The notes under the pieces were generated by a model. It worked only from the letters and a program-made list of their open reading frames with translations, was not told where the DNA came from and made no database searches. The position numbers and the translations under genes are program-made. Shown in pieces: positions 1 through 4,838 of a DNA stretch of 5,030 nucleotides. The DNA comes from an uncultured Eubacterium sp. GTDB lineage: Bacteria; Bacillota; Clostridia; Lachnospirales; Lachnospiraceae. Positions within the stretch are counted from its first letter, which is position 1; every line of letters starts with the position of its first letter. The stretch spans positions 1-5,030 of the forward strand of contig CABRZK010000187.1 of the NCBI GenBank assembly GCA_902475415.1. The letters run 5' to 3'.

Positions 1-997
1 TTACACGCGGAATCTCTTTTAATACTTCCTCGTATTTATCTTCTGCATTCTGCTCTTTTAACTGAGAGATCATATTGGAAAGCATTCCGCCCGGAACCTG
101 ATAACGAAGGGTATTGATGTTGACACCAAGTACCTTCGGATTTAACAGTCCGCTTGCCATTGCTTCTTCACGGATCTTGCTGAAGTACTCGTTGATCTCA
201 GCCAGGAGATCCTGATTTAATCCTGTATCATACGGTGTGCCTTTGAATGTCTCTACCATAACTTCTGTTGCCGGCTGGGATGTTCCCAGAGCCAGTGGAG
301 AGATGGCTGTATCGAGAATATCACATCCTGCTTCTACTGCTTTTAAACTGCTCATAGAAGCAACACCACTTGTGTAGTGTGTATGAAGCTCGATTGGAAG
401 GCTTACATTTTCTTTTAATGCTTTTACCAGACGCTCTGCCTCGTACGGAACTAACAGACCTGCCATATCTTTAATACAGATGGAATCAGCGCCCATATCT
501 TCGATGCGTTTTGCTGTTTCTACCCAGTAATCCAGTGTATATGCCTCACCTAAAGTATAGGAAAGTGCGATCTGTGAATGACCTTTTTCCTTTTTGCAGG
601 CATCTACGGCTGTTTTTAAGTTTCTTAAATCGTTTAAGCAGTCAAAAATACGGATGATATCGATTCCGTTTGCGATGGATTTCTGTACAAAGTATTCAAC
701 CACATCATCTGCATAATGACGGTATCCAAGGATATTCTGTCCACGGAATAACATCTGTAATTTTGTATTTTTGAATCCGTCACGGAATTTTCTTAAACGC
801 TCCCACGGATCCTCTTTCAGGAAACGAAGGGATGCATCAAAAGTTGCTCCGCCCCAGCATTCTACTGCATGATAACCAACTTTATCCATTTTGTCGATGA
901 TTGGAAGCATCTGCTCTGTGGTCAGTCTGGTGGCCATCAGAGACTGATGCGCATCACGCAAAACAGTTTCTGTTATTTTCAATGGTTTTTTCTCCAT
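1..997 (-). CDS. oadA: Oxaloacetate decarboxylase alpha / pyruvate carboxylase subunit B-type carboxyltransferase (5S-like), partial
   Basis: This is the cytoplasmic carboxyltransferase subunit, expected to exchange CO2 between an oxo-acid (oxaloacetate/pyruvate) and carrier-bound biotin. I read 332 codons from ATG at 997; the reading frame is still open at base 1, so the C-terminal part is outside the window. The HMGL-like TIM barrel is clear: LRDAHQSL at residues 13-20 (D15 a metal ligand), ECWGGATFD at 46-54, FRGQN at 84-88, IFDCLND at 117-123, IKDMAGLL at 175-182 (K176, the lysine that is carbamylated in the family) and LHTHYTSG at 204-211 (H205 and H207, metal ligands). GTSQPATE at 238-245 mixes the TSQP signature of pyruvate carboxylase (catalytic Thr) with the PATE of OadA. 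Start of the PYC_OADA region (VPGGMLSN, 301-308) is present. The start is preceded by AAGGAG seven bases upstream. It is the fifth operon gene, 76 bp after oadB. Whether a biotin domain is fused at the missing end cannot be seen; the separate carrier gene suggests not. Substrate is inferred, not shown. Confidence 0.93.
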   Translation of the reverse strand, partial: MEKKPLKITETVLRDAHQSLMATRLTTEQMLPIIDKMDKVGYHAVECWGGATFDASLRFLKEDPWERLRKFRDGFKNTKLQMLFRGQNILGYRHYADDVVEYFVQKSIANGIDIIRIFDCLNDLRNLKTAVDACKKEKGHSQIALSYTLGEAYTLDYWVETAKRIEDMGADSICIKDMAGLLVPYEAERLVKALKENVSLPIELHTHYTSGVASMSSLKAVEAGCDILDTAISPLALGTSQPATEVMVETFKGTPYDTGLNQDLLAEINEYFSKIREEAMASGLLNPKVLGVNINTLRYQVPGGMLSNMISQLKEQNAEDKYEEVLKEIPRV

Positions 998-1025
998 GAT
1001 TTTTCTCCTTTTACACAATTAACCT

Positions 1026-1073
1026 GTTTTGTCTACACCTGAACCTTCAGAATTCCGACACTGTAAACAAAAC
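1026..1073 (-). other. Intercistronic stem-loop between oadB and oadA
   Basis: Arms GTTTTGTCTACA (1026-1037) and TGTAAACAAAAC (1062-1073) are complementary over 12 bp. The single non-Watson-Crick position becomes a G-U wobble in minus-strand RNA. The 24-nt interior holds a second small stem, CTGA/TCAG (1039-1042 with 1047-1050). The structure begins directly after the oadB TAA stop and ends 15 nt before the oadA ribosome site. In the transcript the bases after the stem are AGGTTAATTG, not a U-run, so it is not a canonical terminator. An mRNA processing, stability or stoichiometry element is inferred. Confidence 0.6.
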
Positions 1074-2225
1074 TTATACTCCAAAGATTGCCATAAATAC
1101 ACCGGCTGCGATGGCAGTTCCGATAACTCCGGCTACGTTTGGTCCCATGGCATGCATCAGCAGGAAGTTGGTCGGATCTTCTTCTGCACCGACTTTCTGG
1201 GATACACGGGCTGCCATAGGTACGGCAGATACACCGGCGGAACCGATCAGCGGGTTGATCTTGCCTTTTGTTACCACGCATAAAATCTTACCGAAGATAA
1301 CACCTGCTGCAGTACCAAATGCAAAGGCTACCAGACCAAGTACTACGATCTGAAGTGTTGTCACTTTCAGGAATGCTTCTGCACTGGTGGATGCACCAAC
1401 GGATGTACCAAGCAGGATAACTACGATGTACATCAGCGCATTAGAAGCAGTCTCTGACAGCTGTTTTACCACGCCACACTCGCGGAACAGGTTACCAAGC
1501 ATCAGCATACCTACTAACGGTGCTGTGGTCGGAAGAACCAGACACACGATGATCGTTACTACGATTGGGAAAAGGATTGCTTCCAGTTTGGAAACTTCAC
1601 GAAGCTGTCCCATACGGATGGAACGTTCTTTTTTGGTTGTTAAAAGTTTCATGATCGGCGGCTGAATGATCGGTACCAGGGACATATACGAGTACGCCGC
1701 GACGGCGATCGGTCCCATCAGATCATTCTGATGTAGTTTTCCGGCCAGGAAAATGGAAGTCGGTCCATCTGCTCCACCAATGATAGAAACTGCTGCTGCC
1801 GCCGCATCAGAAAATCCGAATACGATAGCCAGCAGATATGCGCTGAAAATACCAAACTGTGCGGCTGCTCCCAGAAGGAAACTGATCGGGTTTGCAATCA
1901 GCGGACGGAAATCCGTCAGTGCGCCGACACCAAGGAAAATCAGGGACGGAAGGATTGACCACTCATCCAGTTTGAAGAAGTAGTGCAATAATCCACCGAC
2001 ACCGTTACTTGCGTCATCCGGGGAAATCATGATATCCGGATAAATATTTACCAGAAGCATACCGAATGCGATCGGCACAAGAAGTAACGGCTCATAACCC
2101 TTTTTTATCGCCAAATATAAGAACACACAGGCAACGGCGATCATCAGATAGTTTCCCCAAGTAAGATTGAAGAAAGCAGTCTGATGCACAAGATTGCCCA
2201 ATGTTTCTGCAATATTACCTGACAT
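1074..2225 (-). CDS. oadB: Na+-translocating decarboxylase beta subunit (OadB/MmdB/GcdB family)
   Basis: This integral membrane subunit decarboxylates carboxybiotin and couples the reaction to Na+ export. The 383-residue length matches the short MmdB-type members; the Klebsiella OadB is about 50 residues longer. The protein is very hydrophobic, with roughly nine to eleven membrane segments or re-entrant loops. The key motif GGADGPTSIFLA spans residues 150-161; D153 corresponds by motif to the essential Asp of Klebsiella OadB (D203). AYSYMSLVPIIQPPIMKLL follows at 177-195, with Y178/Y180 near the family's functional Tyr. NPLIGSAGVSAVPMAAR at 324-340 keeps the spacing of the known functional set N, G, S and R (here N324, G328, S333, R340). 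The end, GPNVAGVIGTAIAAG (361-375), is also typical. ATG at 2225 has AGGAGG five bases upstream, lying in the 14-bp gap after the biotin-carrier gene, so translation is probably coupled. The family keeps the same beta subunit whatever the carboxylated substrate, so this gene does not by itself say which acid is decarboxylated. Confidence 0.97.
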   Translation of the reverse strand: MSGNIAETLGNLVHQTAFFNLTWGNYLMIAVACVFLYLAIKKGYEPLLLVPIAFGMLLVNIYPDIMISPDDASNGVGGLLHYFFKLDEWSILPSLIFLGVGALTDFRPLIANPISFLLGAAAQFGIFSAYLLAIVFGFSDAAAAAVSIIGGADGPTSIFLAGKLHQNDLMGPIAVAAYSYMSLVPIIQPPIMKLLTTKKERSIRMGQLREVSKLEAILFPIVVTIIVCLVLPTTAPLVGMLMLGNLFRECGVVKQLSETASNALMYIVVILLGTSVGASTSAEAFLKVTTLQIVVLGLVAFAFGTAAGVIFGKILCVVTKGKINPLIGSAGVSAVPMAARVSQKVGAEEDPTNFLLMHAMGPNVAGVIGTAIAAGVFMAIFGV

Positions 2226-2239
2226 GTTTACCTCCTGTC

Positions 2240-2599
2240 CTATGCGTTCATAGTAGCCAGTACTGCTCCTGACTCAACTGTCTCACCTTTTGCTACTTCC
2301 ACGCTGGCAACAGTACCATCTTCCGGTGCAACAACCGGTGTCTCCATTTTCATGATCTCAAGTACAACAACCGGATCACCTTTCTTTACTGCTGCGCCAG
2401 GTGATGCAACAACATCTACGACTTTACCTGCTGCGCCTGCTGTAATGGAAATGCTTCCTGCTGCACTTGGAGCTGCTGCCGGTTTTGCTGCCGGGGCAGG
2501 TGCTGCTGCTCTCGGAGCTGCTGCCGGAGCGCCATTTGTATTTTCTTCTACGGTTACATCATATACGTTTCCGTTTACGGTAATTGTATAACTTTTCAT
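2240..2599 (-). CDS. Biotin carboxyl carrier protein of the decarboxylase (MmdC/GcdC/1.3S-like)
   Basis: This small carrier shuttles CO2 on covalently bound biotin from the carboxyltransferase to the membrane beta subunit. The 119 residues split into an N-terminal head (MKSYTITVNGNVYDVTVEE, 1-19), an Ala/Pro-rich flexible linker (about 24-48), and a C-terminal biotinyl domain (about 50-119). The biotin site is EIMKMET at 81-87; K84 is the expected biotinylated lysine, 35 residues from the C terminus as is usual. GAAVKKGDPVVVLE (68-81) and APEDGTVASVEVAKGETVESG (91-111) are the matching beta-strand and turn elements. ATG at 2599 has GAAGGAG seven bases upstream. It lies 62 bp after the oadG-like gene and 14 bp before oadB. 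The 1.3S subunit of transcarboxylase and the delta/gamma carriers of methylmalonyl-CoA and glutaconyl-CoA decarboxylase have the same build, so the partner cannot be assigned from this protein alone. Confidence 0.96.
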   Translation of the reverse strand: MKSYTITVNGNVYDVTVEENTNGAPAAAPRAAAPAPAAKPAAAPSAAGSISITAGAAGKVVDVVASPGAAVKKGDPVVVLEIMKMETPVVAPEDGTVASVEVAKGETVESGAVLATMNA

Positions 2600-2661
2600 T
2601 TTTATTCTCCTTCACATGAATTGCAGATATTTCTTTTACTTTTATCTGTTCTGCGACCTTC

Positions 2662-3066
2662 TTATCTTCTCTTGATTGTGCGAACCCGGAAGCTGTCCAC
2701 CGGAACATTTTCACTTGCTGCAATCGCTGCAGCAATGACTGCTACCAGTTCCAGATCATCTGTTTCCTGAACCGGAGCTGCCGGGGCAGGTGCTGCTTTC
2801 GGTGCTTCCGCAACTGCCTCTTCTTTTTTGGCAAATTTGCTCTGAATCACCGGAATGATCCGGAAACAGTAAATGATCAGTGCGATCGCGATCAGCATAA
2901 CAAATACGGTTCCCATACCAAGTACGGTATTCATCAGTGCATTTCCAAGACGCGCTTTCATATCTGTTTCAGCAGCCTGCGCAAAAACTGTCATTCCCGG
3001 AAGCTGTAAAGCCAGAAGTCCGAGACCGCCTGCAGCAATCCCTTTTATATTCTTTCTCATCTTCAC
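2662..3066 (-). CDS. oadG: OadG-family small membrane subunit of Na+-pumping decarboxylase
   Basis: This small subunit is expected to anchor the carboxyltransferase and biotin carrier to the membrane beta subunit. It has 134 residues from the GTG at 3066, or 132 from the ATG at 3060. Reading in order: a basic N terminus (MKMRKNIK), a hydrophobic stretch 9-28 ending in an AQA-A site that looks like a signal peptide cleaved after about residue 31, a membrane helix at about 45-67 (VLGMGTVFVMLIAIALIIYC), an Ala/Pro-rich linker at about 84-100, and the OadG/MmdD C-terminal signature ELVAVIAAAIAAS (106-118) with FRVRTIKRR at the end. The signature and the neighbours make the family call firm despite low complexity. 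A signal peptide in front of the usual single helix is uncommon for classic OadG (Klebsiella starts almost directly with the helix); it would enforce N-out topology. It follows the carboxyltransferase gene by 14 bp. No His-rich Zn-binding tail like that of Klebsiella gamma is present. Confidence 0.9.
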   Translation of the reverse strand: MKMRKNIKGIAAGGLGLLALQLPGMTVFAQAAETDMKARLGNALMNTVLGMGTVFVMLIAIALIIYCFRIIPVIQSKFAKKEEAVAEAPKAAPAPAAPVQETDDLELVAVIAAAIAASENVPVDSFRVRTIKRR

Positions 3067-3070
3067 TATC

Positions 3071-3077
3071 TTCCTTT
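3071..3077 (-). promoter_or_regulatory. Ribosome binding site of oadG and start choice
   Basis: On the minus strand AAAGGAA lies four bases before the GTG at 3066 and ten bases before the in-frame ATG at 3060 (GTG AAG ATG). Both starts are usable. The ATG is the stronger codon with slightly long spacing, the GTG the weaker codon with slightly short spacing. The choice changes only two residues of the signal peptide. Confidence 0.5.
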
Positions 3078-3080
3078 CTC

Positions 3081-4451
3081 TTACAGCATGGAAAATGCCA
3101 TGATCAGATGTTTTCTTGTCTGCGCCGGTGCGATAACTGCATCCACACTTCCTCTTGCAGCTGCGCTTGTAACAGCATTCTGCTTACCTTCATAGGAAGC
3201 TGCCTGTTTTGCAGTTGCTTTTTCACCTTCCGGTGTGAACAGGATATTGGCTGCTTTTTCTGCTTCCATCATGCCTACTTTTGCGTCATCCCATGCAAAT
3301 ACCATATCTGCATCGCTGACGGTTCTAGCGCCCATAGCTACATAAGCACTTCCGTAAGTATCACCCATGATCAGATTAACTTTGCTGTTGAAACCACCAT
3401 CATGGTAAGCTTTTACCAGTTTTGCGATGGCCTGTGGAAGACCTTTTTCTGTCTGCTCTACGGCTGCAAATCCATCTGCTGCTGTCACTGTCAGAAGCGG
3501 AATCTCACAGTCATTACAGAATGCTACAAAAGCTGCTGCTTTCTCACATCCGTCTACGGTAAGTCCCTCAGCCAGATCTTCGCTCTTCTCACCTTTTTCA
3601 TCATAAAGTGCCTTTGCATTTGCTACTGCACCAACTAAAATTCCATTTAATGTAAGGAATCCTGTCACCATCTCCGGTGCATAATCCGGACGGATCTCCA
3701 GGAATTTCTCATCTGCACACTCTTTTAATAATGCGCGTGCATCTTTCATTGCACATGTTTTTTCCGAAATGTAACGGTTCAGATCATCTTCCCCACAACG
3801 TCCGTACTCTTCGTCAATGAGCATAACTACCAGTTCACGAATTTTCTCCAGAACAGCATCTTCACTCTCCAGTACCTCTGCCTGTCCGGAAACAGCTGCC
3901 TGATACTGTGCAGCGTTGAATTCACGGGAAAGTTTTTTATTATCCTGAATGGTATGCGGTGCATTTACATACATCTGAGCTTCTTTTGTCATAAATGCGA
4001 AATCACTCATTGCCGGAATCAGTGTCATACCGCCTGCGCAGTTGCCCATAACGGCACTGATCTGTAATACACTGTCTGCATACTCTGCCTGTTTTGCCAG
4101 AACTGTACCAAAGCTGTCCAGTGCATCTACAGACTCCTGCAGGCGGAAACCGCCACAGTCTAACAGTCCAATCACCGGTGCTGCCGCTTTGTCAGCCATA
4201 TCATATAATTTTGCTATCTTCTTCGCATGCATCTCGCCCATAGTTCCGTTCAGTACATCACGGTTCTGACTGTATACATACACCGGATTGCCTTCAATCT
4301 GTCCATAACCTGTGATGACACCATCAGACGGTGCGGACTGATCATTTACGGTAAAATCTGTCATGCGGGCGGAAACCAATGCGCCAACCTCTACGAAACT
4401 ACCTTCATCTAACAGACGGTTGATTCGCTCTAACGCTAAACATTCTGCCAT
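3081..4451 (-). CDS. Acyl-CoA carboxyltransferase-family protein (MmdA/PccB/12S-like), divergent
   Basis: First gene of the operon. Family members transfer CO2 between an acyl-CoA (for example methylmalonyl-CoA) and biotin. The protein has 456 residues against about 510-520 for MmdA, PccB or 12S. Both crotonase-like halves are present: LLDEGSFVEV (13-22), DGVITGYG (43-50), GEMHAKKI (72-79), CGGFRLQES (99-107), MGNCAGG (135-141); then YAPEMVTGFLTLNG (257-270), DTYGSAYVAMGAR (364-376), ARGSVDAVIAP (432-442) and the usual ending TRKHLIMAFSML. Several family motifs are altered: GGARIQEG reads GGFRLQES; the LGG-THxxxSGVAH segment is reduced to FNAAQYQAAVSGQAEV (178-193); the usual PGFLPG reads DGFAAV (326-331); YGGAY reads YGSAY (366-370). 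An in-frame TGA just upstream fixes ATG 4451 as the start. MmdA is the obvious name, but the lost motifs mean the substrate is unknown; an oxo-acid, malonyl-CoA or a non-catalytic role cannot be excluded. Confidence 0.88.
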   Translation of the reverse strand: MAECLALERINRLLDEGSFVEVGALVSARMTDFTVNDQSAPSDGVITGYGQIEGNPVYVYSQNRDVLNGTMGEMHAKKIAKLYDMADKAAAPVIGLLDCGGFRLQESVDALDSFGTVLAKQAEYADSVLQISAVMGNCAGGMTLIPAMSDFAFMTKEAQMYVNAPHTIQDNKKLSREFNAAQYQAAVSGQAEVLESEDAVLEKIRELVVMLIDEEYGRCGEDDLNRYISEKTCAMKDARALLKECADEKFLEIRPDYAPEMVTGFLTLNGILVGAVANAKALYDEKGEKSEDLAEGLTVDGCEKAAAFVAFCNDCEIPLLTVTAADGFAAVEQTEKGLPQAIAKLVKAYHDGGFNSKVNLIMGDTYGSAYVAMGARTVSDADMVFAWDDAKVGMMEAEKAANILFTPEGEKATAKQAASYEGKQNAVTSAAARGSVDAVIAPAQTRKHLIMAFSML

Positions 4452-4462
4452 ATTGCCTCATA

Positions 4463-4469
4463 CCTCCTT
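4463..4469 (-). promoter_or_regulatory. Ribosome binding site of the first operon gene
   Basis: AAGGAGG on the minus strand is a near-perfect Shine-Dalgarno. It sits 11 bases before ATG 4451, longer than the 5-8 of the other genes here. A closer ATG (4459-4461) is in another frame and soon out of register, and a TGA in frame excludes any longer version, so 4451 stands. Confidence 0.75.
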
Positions 4470-4500
4470 GAGATTGTTATTTTATTAACATACCAATGCT

Positions 4501-4529
4501 ATTCTACTTTATTTTCCATGGAAATTCAA
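4501..4529 (-). promoter_or_regulatory. Sigma-A-type promoter of the decarboxylase operon
   Basis: Reading the minus strand, TTGAAT (4524-4529) serves as -35 and TAGAAT (4501-4506) as -10, separated by exactly 17 bp. Each hexamer differs from consensus at one or two positions. Transcription should start near 4494, giving a leader of about 43 nt that contains the ribosome site and little else. It is the best promoter-like match in the spacer and lies downstream of the apt terminator, so it fits independent transcription of the operon. Confidence 0.7.
4513..4524. promoter_or_regulatory. Perfect 12-bp palindrome in the promoter spacer (candidate operator)
   Basis: TTTCCATGGAAA is its own reverse complement and fills most of the gap between the -10 and -35 hexamers, touching the -35. 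A wider inverted repeat, GGAAATT (4520-4526) and AATTTCC (4542-4548), overlaps it with arm centres 22 bp apart, about two helical turns. A repressor bound here would block RNA polymerase. I do not recognise the motif as that of a known regulator; it does not fit a catabolite-responsive element. Confidence 0.4.
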
Positions 4530-4569
4530 GGAAAATGTGATAATTTCCTGTACATATTTGTGTCTTTCT

Positions 4570-4599
4570 TTTGCAAATTCATGGATTTTGCTATGCAAA
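4570..4599. repeat. Paired TTTGC/GCAAA dyads upstream of the promoter
   Basis: TTTGCAAA (4570-4577) and TTTGC-TAT-GCAAA (4587-4599) are two dyads built on the same half-sites, centred about 20 bp apart. They lie roughly 75-105 bp upstream of the inferred transcription start. They could be binding sites of an activator or simply AT-rich coincidence; no regulator is recognised. Confidence 0.25.
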
Positions 4600-4649
4600 G
4601 TATACAAAATACACCTTTATACAACTTATAAAATATTCTTGATGCAATC

Positions 4650-4718
4650 AAAAAAGCTTTCCATTTGAATTTACATTCTGCTCTACAGCAGTCTGCATTT
4701 TCAAATGAAAAGCTTTTT
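4650..4718 (-). terminator. Long stem-loop terminator after apt
   Basis: A 19-bp stem pairs 4651-4669 with 4700-4718 (AAAAAGCTTTCCATTTGAA against TTCAAATGAAAAGCTTTTT). Its one imperfect position is C opposite A on the plus strand but G-U in minus-strand RNA, which favours the minus-strand transcript. The 30-nt interior contains a second small stem, CTGCT/AGCAG (4678-4682 with 4687-4691). In the minus-strand RNA the stem ends in a U6 run (4650-4655). It lies about 120 bp past the apt stop and separates apt from the decarboxylase operon. A T-rich flank on the other side might let it work in both directions, but no plus-strand gene is visible in the window. Confidence 0.75.
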
Positions 4719-4838
4719 CTTATTCTATATGATTATTTCACATACTTATTACTGTATCCGTATTCTAAAAAATAGATTGTCCGATTTGCTTCCACATTTC
4801 AGAAATCAGTATACGAATACTTTTTCAGAGTCAGGGAA
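4719..4838. other. AT-rich spacer between apt stop and its terminator
   Basis: No gene is seen in this 120-bp stretch, which should be the 3' untranslated part of the apt transcript. It contains an imperfect inverted repeat, GTATCCGTATTC (4753-4764) against GTATACGAATAC (4809-4820), and a small local hairpin AGTAT/ATACT (4808-4812 with 4817-4821). Neither is followed by a convincing U-run in minus-strand RNA. No function is assigned. Confidence 0.4.

Noticed and set aside
1029..1983. Several 76-92 codon plus-strand frames and one minus-strand frame inside oadB
   Set aside because: All overlap the strongly supported OadB coding sequence in other frames and have no recognisable motif or ribosome site.
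2624..2648. Small CAGATA/TATCTG hairpin between the OadG and biotin-carrier genes
   Set aside because: A 6-bp AT-rich stem with a 13-nt loop is too weak to call a regulatory structure without covariation.
2937..3638. Long plus-strand open frame (233 codons) rich in Cys, Ser and Phe
   Set aside because: It lies antisense to the carboxyltransferase and OadG genes, has the biased composition expected of a shadow frame, lacks a ribosome site and resembles no family.
4227..4412. Short plus-strand frame near the start of the carboxyltransferase gene
   Set aside because: It is antisense to conserved family motifs (DGVITGYG, GEMHAKKI) that explain the sequence fully.
4452..4640. Possible riboswitch or T-box leader upstream of the operon
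   Set aside because: The inferred leader is only about 43 nt, and no T-box sequence, specifier stem or competing terminator/antiterminator is present between promoter and gene.
4600..4640. Second promoter candidate with TATACT as -10 (4598-4603) and TTGTAT as -35
   Set aside because: The spacing is only 14 bp, far from the usual 17, and it is much weaker than the promoter at 4501-4529.
4753..4820. Inverted repeat in the apt 3' spacer as a terminator
   Set aside because: The arms match only imperfectly over 12 bp, are 44 bp apart and have no following U-run; the hairpin at 4650-4718 is far better.
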